The notes below the pieces were generated by a model. The model worked only from the letters and a program-made list of their open reading frames with translations. It was not told the origin of the DNA and ran no database searches. Shown here piece by piece: positions 8,397-18,384 of a stretch of DNA of 64,000 nucleotides (position 1 is the stretch's first letter; every line of letters starts with the position of its first letter). The DNA comes from Arcuatula senhousia (taxonomy: Eukaryota > Mollusca > Bivalvia > Mytilida > Mytilidae): NCBI GenBank assembly GCA_963971305.1, contig CAXARO010000890.1:1-64000 (forward strand), in the 5' to 3' direction. Both the position numbers and the translations under genes were made by a program.

Positions 8397-10047
8397 ACTG
8401 CTACAAAATAATACAATGAAATGCACAAAACAAAATCAATCAAACACTAACCTGCACGTGTACTCCTCTAATCTTCTTAGAATCTTCTCTTGTCAAAATA
8501 TGGGGATTGGCCTAGATATGTGAAGCTTATACGTTCACAAATCTTAATATCAGGGTATATACTTACATACGCGATCTGTAACTCAAAACTACTACACGAC
8601 GGTAAAAGGTCTAAGTCAGTCGGGTACTGTACAACAGAAGATAAAGTACACCTAACCTATCAGATCAAAGATCAAACCTAAAGATCCCAGCAGTTCTACA
8701 AAGTTAAATACTGGTAGGTATAGGTACTGGAAGGTATGTGCACGGTAGGATCAGGGATCAGGTTGTGCTTGTTAAATCATGCAAATTACATGGACCAGAA
8801 CAGTTAAAGGACAATACACCACACACATGCAATCACTATCGCTACTAGTCTGGGTACGTATCTACGCAAAAGTTTAAACTCCTATTTAAACTAAAGTTTA
8901 GAATCTATGTCAAAGTTTTAAGTACAAATCTTACAAACACTGACAACACAAAACACTATACAAGCACAGAACAATACAACATATACTACATAGAATGACA
9001 ATATACAGACATACACACTATACTAGACAAACACAAAATATAAGTATAAGTAATGTCTTTGTGAAAAAAAAAATAATAAACTTAAGTCTATGCGTGTTCA
9101 AAAGACTTAGTGTATGCGTGTATGCTGTTCAAAAACAAAGTCCGATTACAGTAGCGAAAGACGGAAAATTCAAAATAAATTCACATCAATCAATAAATGT
9201 TTTCAATTCGCCACATCAAAAACAAAGTTTTTTTTTCTATGTTGAACGGATGTCAATGTTTATAAAATGTACTTCCGGTTGACCTTGACCTTACCCAAGG
9301 GTGTGGCAAATAGGGGGTAATGACAAAATGGGGGGTCAAGTTTCAACACAGCGCTAAGTTTCACCAAGTCTCACTCAATAAAAGGAACTCGCTTACTTTT
9401 CACAAAGAGCACCTTGTATAGTTTTCATGTACATACAAACTCCAATAAGTATTGACTGAAATGTTTTCACTCAAAAGTGTGTAACTTCAATGCAAAGTAC
9501 TATAGAAAAAAAATGACAAGAATTTCTAAGTACAAATTCAGGAAAAATTCAATTAAATTCAAAAGTTAAATGCCGACAGCACAAGGTATACAATTGACGG
9601 ACATAAAAGTAACAAAACCAAGTACATAAATACAAATTCTGACTTACTAGATCTGTATAAATGATGCACCAAGTGATAACATTCCTCAATCTGTATAGAA
9701 ATCCACTGTACGTACGTACGTCTGTACCGGAAGTCCGAAAGTCCAGAGTGCACTCGATTCCAAACGCAAATGTCACACGGAAAGTTATATCAAACGATTA
9801 TAGTGGGTGGTAAAGGGTTTTTTTCGTGCATCGTGTTGAGCAATTTTTATTTCCCGTTCAGCCGTGCATGGAGGTTCATCGTGCATCGTGTTTCTCTATT
9901 TCATTTTTCGTTCATCGTGATTATCATTTTTTTATTGACCGTTCATCGTGATTGTCATTTTTTATTGGACGTTCATCCGTGCACGCACCCCCCCTTTACC
10001 ACCCCCATTATATAGTTGTCGCTCCTCGCTCTAGATGTTGATCCGAA
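8397..10047 (-). other. Retrotransposon 5' leader, non-coding
   Basis: About 1.65 kb lies between the primer binding site and gag. It has only short open frames on both strands. It contains a foldback segment at 9797-10013, a short (ACGT)n run near 9709-9721 and, just before gag, a possible 51-bp intron (8401-8451). It probably holds the packaging signal and internal promoter parts of the RNA, but none can be pinpointed. Confidence 0.7.
9797..10013. repeat. Foldback segment with GTTCATCGTG direct repeats in the leader
   Basis: The arms GGGTGGTAAAGGG (9805-9817) and CCCTTTACCACCC (9992-10004) are perfect inverted repeats, with further partial pairing outside (TATAG / TATAT) and inside (CGTGCA near 9825 and TGCACG near 9979). 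Between them the words CGTTCATCGTGA and GTGCATCGTG recur about every 30-40 bp. It could be a small MITE inserted into the leader or an RNA structure belonging to the retrotransposon. Confidence 0.6.
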
Positions 10048-10065
10048 AAAACTACGTGGGCGCCA
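10048..10065 (-). promoter_or_regulatory. Primer binding site, tRNA-Lys-like
   Basis: Three bases inside the 5' LTR, the minus strand reads TGGCGCCCACGTAGTTTT. TGG pairs with the CCA end of a tRNA, and TGGCGCCC followed by an ACGT is close to the primer sites complementary to tRNA-Lys. The exact primer tRNA would need the host tRNA set to confirm. Confidence 0.7.
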
Positions 10066-10068
10066 TTC

Positions 10069-11205
10069 TGTAACACCTCTTTGTTATGGCAAATGAAACA
10101 AATACAAGGCTTCTAGGGTTACGATGATTTATTATTAAGGTGACATCCAACAGGAGAAAATACCCTACAATATAAAATACAATGTTCAACTTATCTTTTT
10201 AAATGAAATAATTACGTTACTATAAAATATTCATACAAGTACTACATCGCATGTTTTATGTGTTCAAAACTTAGCATACATGTATAAAGTTGCTTCAAAA
10301 TAACTTTAGTCTCTATGAATATATGTGTCTGAACATTTATTCCGACTCGCATGTATATAAAATAAAAACTATCATCATCATATCAGCATATTCGAGATTC
10401 TTGTCAAATACGCAGTATTGTATAAGTTCGCAAAAATTATGGTAAATAACTATTCTAAATTACTGTTTGCGGTAAGCAAAACTAACTAACAAAAATAACA
10501 CTCTGCTTACCTTACATCAAGGTGTAACGGCAAGACAAATATACAAATCGTCAAAATCAGCAATTCAAATACAGGTAAATCACATCATACCTGAATAAAA
10601 TAAATATACACACATTTTGACCTTGCCGTTTTACCTGTAAACATAACTGATCTGTACTTTTAAAAACTACTATGAAAATAATCAGTGATCTCGTTAATAG
10701 AGTGTTTACATTCCCTTAACAAAAGATTTAAAAGATCAAGTTTTTAATAGCTTGCGTTCCGGATCATTCTACACATTCGTGCTACCATTTATTTAATCAC
10801 CTATTTAGCGGGCTTTAACCGAATTCTTATTTATATACAAAAATAGGCAAAAATATCTTTTAACTGGCAAAGCAAATCATTTTACTCAGAAAGTTAAGTT
10901 TCATAGCTACTATACGCGTGCACAACTTGCATACTACATGCATCAAATGGAAAATCGCATACTACATCTATTCCGGGTAAAATATATTAAATGACGAAAA
11001 TATTAGCAATACTATTAGGCATGCAATAATGACTAACCTCACCGAAGCATACAGACATGAAATAGAAATATCCAGATAAATATAAAGTATAATATCCAAG
11101 AAAATAAAGTACGTCTTAACCAGGTAAACATCAAAGGAAAAGAGAGAAGAACAAAGGTAATACGTAAAAAGGCGGTAAAACAAATAGACCAATAGAAATA
11201 TAGAA
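10069..11205 (-). repeat. 5' LTR, first segment (right copy, split by an insertion)
   Basis: Starts TGTAACACCT like the left LTR and follows it with only a C/A substitution and a 14-bp insertion (GTCTTAACCAGGTAAACATC here against GTCTTAACAGG there). It breaks off at AGAA (11202-11205), where the 10.4-kb TIR element begins. The remaining 289 bp continue at 21606. The intact length would be 1426 bp. Confidence 0.95.
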
Positions 11206-11238
11206 AATGCGTTCTCATCTAATTTTTAAAATTCTCAT
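11206..11238 (+). repeat. Left 33-bp terminal inverted repeat
   Basis: Perfect reverse complement of 21569-21601. It begins AATGCGTTCTCATC and contains the A/T-rich palindromic core TTTTTAAAATT. Similarity ends abruptly after base 33. Confidence 0.95.
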
Positions 11239-11424
11239 CAAGGACGTTTGAACAACAATCAAGCAAAAATGTATCAATACTGCATATTTTTAGCCAATGT
11301 ATGCTAAAATTGACACAATGGCTATAAATTTTGCACTCTCAATTTTTCGCTACTCCGTTTGGATGATTTCAGCATACCAAAAGTAGTTAAATGCTTAAAC
11401 TATGTATTTTCTTCTATTATTTTA

Positions 11425-12240
11425 CTCACCAGACCCAAATGCTATCATTCCGACCTGCTGTATGCTGGATTCTGTATTATTTGTAAACTTTTTGTTTTTC
11501 ATGTCTGTATGCTAGCATTCTGACCTGCTGTATGCTGGATTCTGTATTATTTGTAAACTTTTTGTTTTTCATGTCCGTATGCTAGCATTCCGACCTGCTG
11601 TATGCTGGATTCTGTATTATTTGTAATCTTTTTGTTTTTCATGTCCGTATGCTAGCATTCCGACCTGGTGTATGCTGGATTCTGTATTGTTTGCATGATT
11701 TTGGTTTTTCAGGTCCGTATGCTAGCATTCCGAACTGGTGTATGCTGGATTCTGTATTTTTTTGCATGATTTTGGTTTTTCAGGTCCGTATGCTATATTC
11801 CGACCTGGTGTTTGCTGGATTCTGTATTAATTGTATGATTTAGGTTTTTCAGGTCTGACCTGGAGTATGCCTGATTCTGTGTTATTTGCATGATTTTGGT
11901 TTTTTAGGTCCGTGGGCTACATGTAGCATTCCGACCTTGCGTAAGCTGGATTCTGTATTATTTATTTGATTTTGGTTTTCGGGTCCGTATACGAATTGCC
12001 AGCCTTCAGATCTCGTTTGCTAGATGCTATATAATACTACATACATGTATTTAGGGCTTACATTCCGGTTAGGTGTTTAAATATTTGCTGGATTATGTGT
12101 TATTTGTATAATTTATAATTAGGGGTCTCAAGTCCGAATGCTATCATCCCAACATGGTGAATGCCGATGTCGATGTACATATTCTTGTTAATATAGATCT
12201 GAGTGCTGGCATTCCGAATTTTGTATGAGCAGATTTTGTT
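11425..12240 (+). repeat. Left subterminal array of 70-bp tandem repeats
   Basis: CATTCCGACCTG recurs at 11446, 11516, 11586, 11656 and 11726, exactly 70 bp apart, and then at less regular distances with growing divergence until about 12230. Each unit carries GTCCGTATGCTAGCATTCCG, CTGGATTCTGTATTATTTG and a T-rich stretch ending in TTTTTCATG or TTTTTCAGG. The outermost units are the most regular. The right subterminal array (20690-21275) is the reverse complement of this family. Confidence 0.9.
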
Positions 12241-14067
12241 TTAGTACTGTAGAGTCACATTAAATCTGATAAATATAGATTATGTATAAATACTTAACAC
12301 TCTCATATTGTTTTATTATTTTTTTATCTGCAATTTGACAATTGCACGAAATTCACATTTTTAGTTGTTGACTAGATCACTGCTTACATATACCTAACAA
12401 TATTCAGTGTTGACCAATGATAAACAACAAAAAATGACAACAAACAGAGAGAAATCATGTTGACATAGACATATCAATGTTTCTTTAATACTTCAATGTT
12501 AAACTGCATTGATATTGTCTGTTCTGACGATATTTAATACTAGTACTTCCTCGTAGTTATATAGTGTTGAAGAAAGTCTGGGAAACAAGAGAAAAGAAAA
12601 GTGAATCCTAGTATAATATTAAATGACAAATACATATTCTGCAAACAAATCAAAACAGAATACAAAAAAAAACCACCATATGCTGATGATGATATTGCTC
12701 CAACTGAAATGAAAGACCCTTAGTGAGCACAGTCATCACATACCCCACGTGCCTACATTTTGGACAGAGGTCTATTTTGAGTAAGGAGTCACAAGTCAGC
12801 GTTGTTGTCTTTCCAAGTCAGCTTTTTAAACAGGAAGTAGATGATTCACAGACCTGAAAACTTATCCCACCAAATGGGACCCCTACCTATTCAAGTTACA
12901 TACCAATATATCAAAAGCATACTACTAATAGTTGCTGAAAAATCTGTTACGAAAATAATTCAGCGAAAAAAAGTCAGCTTGTTAACCATGAAGTTGATAA
13001 TCGACAGACCTGCAAATGTATCCTGAATCCTGAATTATTAGTTTCTGAGAAAACTGTTATGGAAATATTGATCACGGACAGCGGACAAGTAAAACATTAT
13101 ACGATTCGCAAATTCGTTGCGTGGGGTATAAAAATATGTCAATAAATTTATTTTTGAATTCAGTCTCTTGTTGAACTTGTACAATGTATATGTAGTACAG
13201 ATTCACACACAAATTGTACAAGTTAATACAGTAACTGTTTCCTTAATCCAAATCTAAATCAACTAGGTGGCATTTTTGCACAGGTCGGTAAATTTCTTCG
13301 ACTTTCTTATAATATTTCCTTCTTAAAGATATTCCGGACCATCGATAGAATCATGTTGGTTATTGCTGTTTGTTTCTTTAAACATCCACATTTTTCTCTT
13401 TCTCTAAAATCCAGATGGAAGGGCCTAGACGTATTTGACTTGCGTCTTCTTTAATGGTCTGAAAAAATAAAATATAGATTATTTTAAATAGTCGGAGAAT
13501 TATGATCAACTTATTGTATATACATGTATGATGTACTGAAAATGATTTATGTAATAGAGTTAATAGTGATACATGTATACCAATGCATATAATGAAGTAA
13601 CTGTACAGCTAGGGACAAACACGTGTACCTGTTGTGGTGCTCATTTAAAAAGACAGCCTCCAACAGTACATCTTGAGTTCGAAAGATGAAAATCGAATTC
13701 AAACTGTCCAAAAAGTTGAGAATTATAAATGGTAAACTAAAAGTATTTCAGGCTTTAATTTTTTTCTCTATGTATTTACTTAGTTTAATTACTTAATTAT
13801 TTAGTTTCATATTTTACATTTAAAAAGAAAATAATTATCAAACCATTTTTTCTAACCTAAATTTTATTAACAGTTGTTATTTATTGCTTTACCGACTAAA
13901 AGCAGAACGATTTCGGCTATATCAGGAAAATGAACATGAAATAGGGTGATAAAAACAAACATAACGAGTGTTAGATGAAATGGAGGAACTAGGGACACGA
14001 GCCACACGAAAAAGGAAGTTTGGGTTGGATCGAGCAATTTAGCTTCCCCCAGAGGATTCTACGTGTC
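12241..14067. other. Interior of the 10.4-kb element, no gene recognised
   Basis: AT-rich sequence with no convincing frame. A diverged duplication of about 155 bp is visible: AAGTCAGCTTTTTAAACAGG near 12816 and AAGTCAGCTTGTTAACCATG near 12971, each followed by a CAGACCTG block. Near 13330-13460 there is a slightly more complex stretch without a recognised product. Confidence 0.5.
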
Positions 14068-14223
14068 CTACTCTAATTGATATCTGTAGCAGGGTTCTTT
14101 ATCGTGTGTCGACATTTTCACAACACGGTGACCACTTTCATTAGCCGTCAGGTTTTCCGCATTTTTATCCTGAAGACACCGGCTTTCATTTTGACAGTTA
14201 CACTCCAATCCATTCAAGACCAT
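14068..14223 (-). other. Short cysteine-rich open frame, possible captured exon
   Basis: A 51-codon ATG-to-stop frame on the minus strand. Its start has ECNCQNESRC, a cysteine spacing like the middle of an EGF-type repeat, and a fourth cysteine near the end. Codon use is less AT-biased than in the surrounding DNA. The start overlaps the left edge of the 452-bp MITE copy 1. Too little remains to name a family, and it may be chance. Confidence 0.2.
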
Positions 14224-14225
14224 TC

Positions 14226-14677
14226 AGGGTTGAATCCAGTATTGAAAGCCCCATTGGATTTAATGCATTACCAACTTTAGAAATAAATTCATAGAAATTT
14301 CATCTTTAAAATGCCAAATCTTTCATATTTCATTCGATGAAGATAAGATGCAGTAGGTTCTTTTGCACTAATAAAACCATATACCTATGCGGCATATTTT
14401 GGCTTTTCACATGTCACTGTTTGTAAACATTGTAATTTCGCAGTAAATTCCTTTAATACCCATACCTCAATAAATGCACTGGCAAAAAATCAAAATGTAC
14501 TTTTAATGAAACTTTTTTATGTTTTGGAGTTTGTTTATATACTAGAGATTTTTTTTAAAATTATTTGAAAAATTATCAACCAATCCTGGAGCTCAAAGAT
14601 GTCAATTACGTACCAGAAAGCTCTCCTACAAAGGGGCGGATCTTAATGACGTATGCATATTTACTGAATTCAACCCT
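14226..14677 (+). mobile_element. 452-bp MITE, copy 1
   Basis: Begins AGGGTTGAATCCAGTA and ends TACTGAATTCAACCCT; the ends are inverted repeats of about 16 bp with one mismatch. It is identical, as far as I can read, to 15908-16359. With the terminal A/T taken as flank, the left flank is TTCA and the right flank TATA, which do not match each other but match the opposite flanks of copy 2. No coding capacity. Confidence 0.85.
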
Positions 14678-15907
14678 ATAAGGAAAGAGTTTTCTTCAAA
14701 TTCTTAAATAAACTATGATTTGCTATATTCTGATGAATACTCTTTGTTTTTATTGTATGACCTTCCACTTATTCCTCTTTCTGGTATTTTGCCAGGTTCA
14801 TGAAAGTGTGTGTCCATATTGCAGAAAAATGCATTTTGAAATATCTGACTTCATCTTAGTATTTCTGTCTATAAATACTCTCAGTCTGCCTAGAATTGTA
14901 AAACATGATCAATTAAAGCCATTAAATAAATAAGTGCATGTTATCTCTCATAATTAGCCACCTGAAACCACTCAAAGATGCACTATAGAAGCTTATATAA
15001 AGAAATGATGTACATGCCAGACCATGTTTTACAGTATGCCTAAGATGAACCAACTTCTGTATTTTGGACCATTTATGTTATGTTTTACACAAAAGAAGAA
15101 AACAAAAGTCAGATTTTACAAATTAAATACCTTTTGAACATATAACAACAAATACAAACTACCATTTCATAACCTTAAGGCTCTGTATGAAATATCAAAA
15201 TGCAGGTGTCTAACACACAATTCACTATAAAACACAAGAAAGATGTCATTTTTAAGAAGTTATGCATATTATTTGTAAGAATATTAGCTTCTCATTCATT
15301 CTAATATAATAATCTCAAAATTTTACCAGTTATAAGTAAACAAGACCAGTTCTTAACTTAACAACTGAAACTTTTTGAGAGAAAAATTGCCTCCTGGAGC
15401 CTCTTTTTTAATGGAATATGAATTGTATTTAAACAATATACAGGTTTTCAGGGAATGTATGACATAATTAAGATAAAAGGAAGGAGATACTGACAAACAT
15501 GACCTTAAGTTAGAAAATATTTTGACTATATCAATTTTTTTATCCGGACTCCCATGGCGGACTAAATTTGTAAAGATTTGACACATTTCACAAGTGTCGC
15601 GACAAAAAAATAGCAACTGTGGAGTGACCTGAGCTTGCGAAAAGTAAGAATGAATATACATCAATATAAATTTCAAGATTTTAAATCAATTGTTTTGAAA
15701 TAATTATGATTTCCATGACTTGTTAAATTACATGGGCTAAATTCATAGAAAATATGTAAAAATGCTGATTCAGCAGTTTTTTTAGTAAACCTGTGTGTGA
15801 AGTTTGTCAAATTTACTCTGCTTTCACTTATATCTATGCAAACATAGAGAAAAGTTCCAAGAAGTTTAAAAATATCAAAATATTCATTCAAAATTTACCT
15901 CAGGTAT
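14678..15907. other. Segment between the two 452-bp MITE copies, no gene recognised
   Basis: 1,230 bp of AT-rich sequence bounded on both sides by TATA next to a MITE end. Open frames of 72 codons (14715-14933, plus), 107 codons (15353-15676, minus) and 72 codons (15673-15891, minus) exist, but all are hydrophobic or low-complexity and have no recognised motif. They are probably non-coding. Confidence 0.5.
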
Positions 15908-16359
15908 AGGGTTGAATCCAGTATTGAAAGCCCCATTGGATTTAATGCATTACCAACTTTAGAAATAAATTCATAGAAATTTCATCTTTAAAATGCCAAA
16001 TCTTTCATATTTCATTCGATGAAGATAAGATGCAGTAGGTTCTTTTGCACTAATAAAACCATATACCTATGCGGCATATTTTGGCTTTTCACATGTCACT
16101 GTTTGTAAACATTGTAATTTCGCAGTAAATTCCTTTAATACCCATACCTCAATAAATGCACTGGCAAAAAATCAAAATGTACTTTTAATGAAACTTTTTT
16201 ATGTTTTGGAGTTTGTTTATATACTAGAGATTTTTTTTAAAATTATTTGAAAAATTATCAACCAATCCTGGAGCTCAAAGATGTCAATTACGTACCAGAA
16301 AGCTCTCCTACAAAGGGGCGGATCTTAATGACGTATGCATATTTACTGAATTCAACCCT
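15908..16359 (+). mobile_element. 452-bp MITE, copy 2
   Basis: Same sequence, length and orientation as 14226-14677 (offset 1682). Left flank is TATA and right flank TTCA, the reverse arrangement of copy 1. The identity implies recent duplication or gene conversion. Confidence 0.85.
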
Positions 16360-16485
16360 TCAACCACCTGGAGGGAGCACATACCCCATGTTTTGAGCGC
16401 TCTTTAGCTTACTTAATTTTACTGTTTTAATACTTGAAGTTAAAATAATACGTAAAATTATTGTTTCTCAAGCGCCTTTTACGGC

Positions 16486-16761
16486 AGGGACCAGCCATTT
16501 AACTTGAAAGGGGGGCTTGGTTTTTTTCCTAAATAATATATTCTGAAAATATTTTTTAATGAAACAAATATTTTGTCAGCTTGGGGTAAGAAAAAAAATT
16601 CTGAAAAAGGATTTTTGCCGTATAAATAATGCTAATAATGAAAAAAATATTCTGTAACAATGCATTCGAAAAATAAATGTCGCGCGGAAACAAAATTTTC
16701 TGACCAAAACAAAAAACCAAGCCCTCCCCCGGCCCCCTCTCAAGTTAAATGGTCTGTCCCT
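16486..16761. mobile_element. Foldback/MITE with G-rich inverted ends
   Basis: The left end AGGGACCAGCCATTTAACTT and right end AAGTTAAATGGTCTGTCCCT are imperfect inverted repeats that extend into G-rich and then T-rich arms (GGGGGGCTTGGTTTTTTT against AAAAAACCAAGCCCTCCCCC). About 276 bp. I found no matching target duplication. It is related in layout to the element at 17053-17333. Confidence 0.65.
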
Positions 16762-16836
16762 AATGGAACCTGTGCGTTGGCAATTTTTCATCATTTTCAC
16801 TTTGAATTTCGCATAATCACAGTGAAAACCATTTAA

Positions 16837-16897
16837 AATTCATAATTTATCGAAAGTTCTTCTGATTATCAGAAGAACTTTCGAGAAATTATGAATT
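16837..16897. repeat. 61-bp near-perfect palindrome
   Basis: Two 30-bp arms (16837-16866 and 16868-16897) around a single central T pair with one mismatch. The centre reads TTCTTCTGATTATCAGAAGA. Transcribed, it would form a long hairpin. It lies between two foldback elements and may be a relic of a third. Confidence 0.85.
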
Positions 16898-17052
16898 AAA
16901 AACTATATTTCCTTTTTTTTTCTTGTTACTTTAAGTTACACATGGATATTTTGCGATTAACAGCACAATAACCTTGGAGTACAGATCTTATTTGTGAATA
17001 GAGAACCCAATTTTATTTGAATCACGAGGGGAGGGTAACTCCAAGTAATTAA

Positions 17053-17333
17053 GGCACGGACCATTTGATTTTCTGGGGGGCCTGGGATTTTTTTTTAAAA
17101 ATTTCCCGGCCCTGATTTTTGTAAAAAAAAATAATCTGGCCAGCACCTAGGTTGAAAAAAATAATCTGGTTTCAATCTTGCCAATTGAAAAAAAAAATCT
17201 TGCCAACAAAATTTCCTTGCTTAATATGTGTGTGAAAAAAATAATCTGGCCCGCAAAGCAGGCGAAAAAAATTTCCCGGATCAAGATAAAATCCCAGCCC
17301 CCCCCCCCCCCAGAAAATCAAATGGTCCGTGCC
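17053..17333. mobile_element. MITE with TAA target duplication
   Basis: Ends GGCACGGACCATTTGATTTT and AAAATCAAATGGTCCGTGCC are perfect inverted repeats, extended by G/C runs of unequal length. TAA stands on both sides (17050-17052 and 17334-17336). A 3-bp TAA duplication is typical of PIF/Harbinger-type MITEs, so that is the likeliest superfamily, but the ends were not matched to a known one. The interior has repeated AAAAAAATAATCTGG words. Confidence 0.75.
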
Positions 17334-17339
17334 TAAGGA

Positions 17340-18384
17340 TACAGATGGCGGCCCAGAAATTTTATATCCACCATATTCATATACCGGTATTGGTCTAGCT
17401 GCTTAAATAAAAAGACAGCCATTCATAAATTTTTAATGCATTTGAAATTACACAGAATATGCTTAAACTTGACATGTTTTTTTTTTTTTAGATATTCTAT
17501 TGAATTAAAAGTTTGAAACAGAATGGTAAAAGTTATCAGGGTCTTATGCGTGTACAGTTAGGGTTACAAGGAGGCAAAACGTGGATGCCTGGTCACTCTT
17601 TTTCTATTGATATATGACATTTGTGAAAAGTAAACCTTATCACTTATGCAACATCAGAACTTCCCACCCTTTTCACATATTGAGCACCCAAAAAAGCAGA
17701 ACTTTAGAGCCGCACATATGTACCTACCTTTGTAATGGAAGTTCCCCCATCCCCGTGATATAAATTTGTTGATGTTAGTTATTCAAACACGAAACAAATT
17801 ACTTTTGAAATAATATAATTGTACTTCCCACACAAACAAATTAAAAACACCCAGAAATATATTACAGGTGCCAATTAAAAGTACACTGACCCGATGTCAA
17901 CATTGTACAGTTGTGTACAAGGATGGTGTCCAGTCAAAAGTTATATTCATGTTTCACAATGACGTGTATTGGCATCAGTAGGACAGCATAAAAAATATTC
18001 ATAATATTACTTACCTTTTGACTTAATATGTTGTTTGTGTGCTGAATAATCGGTTACAAAATCCATCCGTTTTCAAAACACTCTTCCGTGTTTGTAAACA
18101 TTGCTGAATGTAAATAGTAGTTCGTTGAATTTCTACGCACTATTTTATCAATTCATTTAAGAACAACAAACACAATTTTCTTTATCTCTTAAACGTAAAT
18201 TTTCTAATATACAAAGAGTTTGATAGTTTAAAATTCTGTTAAACTACGAGAAGAATTTGCACTATATTTTGAAAACTCGTGTTTTATGTAATCGGCCGGG
18301 TGGCAGCACGTGGAGCACGAGCTGCTGCTTGACCGTCTTCCACTCTGACCACACAAGAAAAGCGTGCATGGGTACCTGTATTCA
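17340..18384. other. Interior of the 10.4-kb element, no gene recognised
   Basis: AT-rich sequence with no supported gene. A GC-richer patch at about 18285-18430 is open for 77 codons on the minus strand (18228-18461) with a serine run, but it has no recognised motif. The same patch provides the possible first exon described at 18385-19724. Confidence 0.5.

Noticed and set aside
2966..8523. Many short frames on the plus strand and in other minus frames across gag and pol
   Set aside because: They are shadows of the two real coding frames and have no motif of their own.
16486..16761. Target duplication for the G-rich foldback element
   Set aside because: Flanks GGC and AAT around the visible ends do not match, so I report only the inverted ends.
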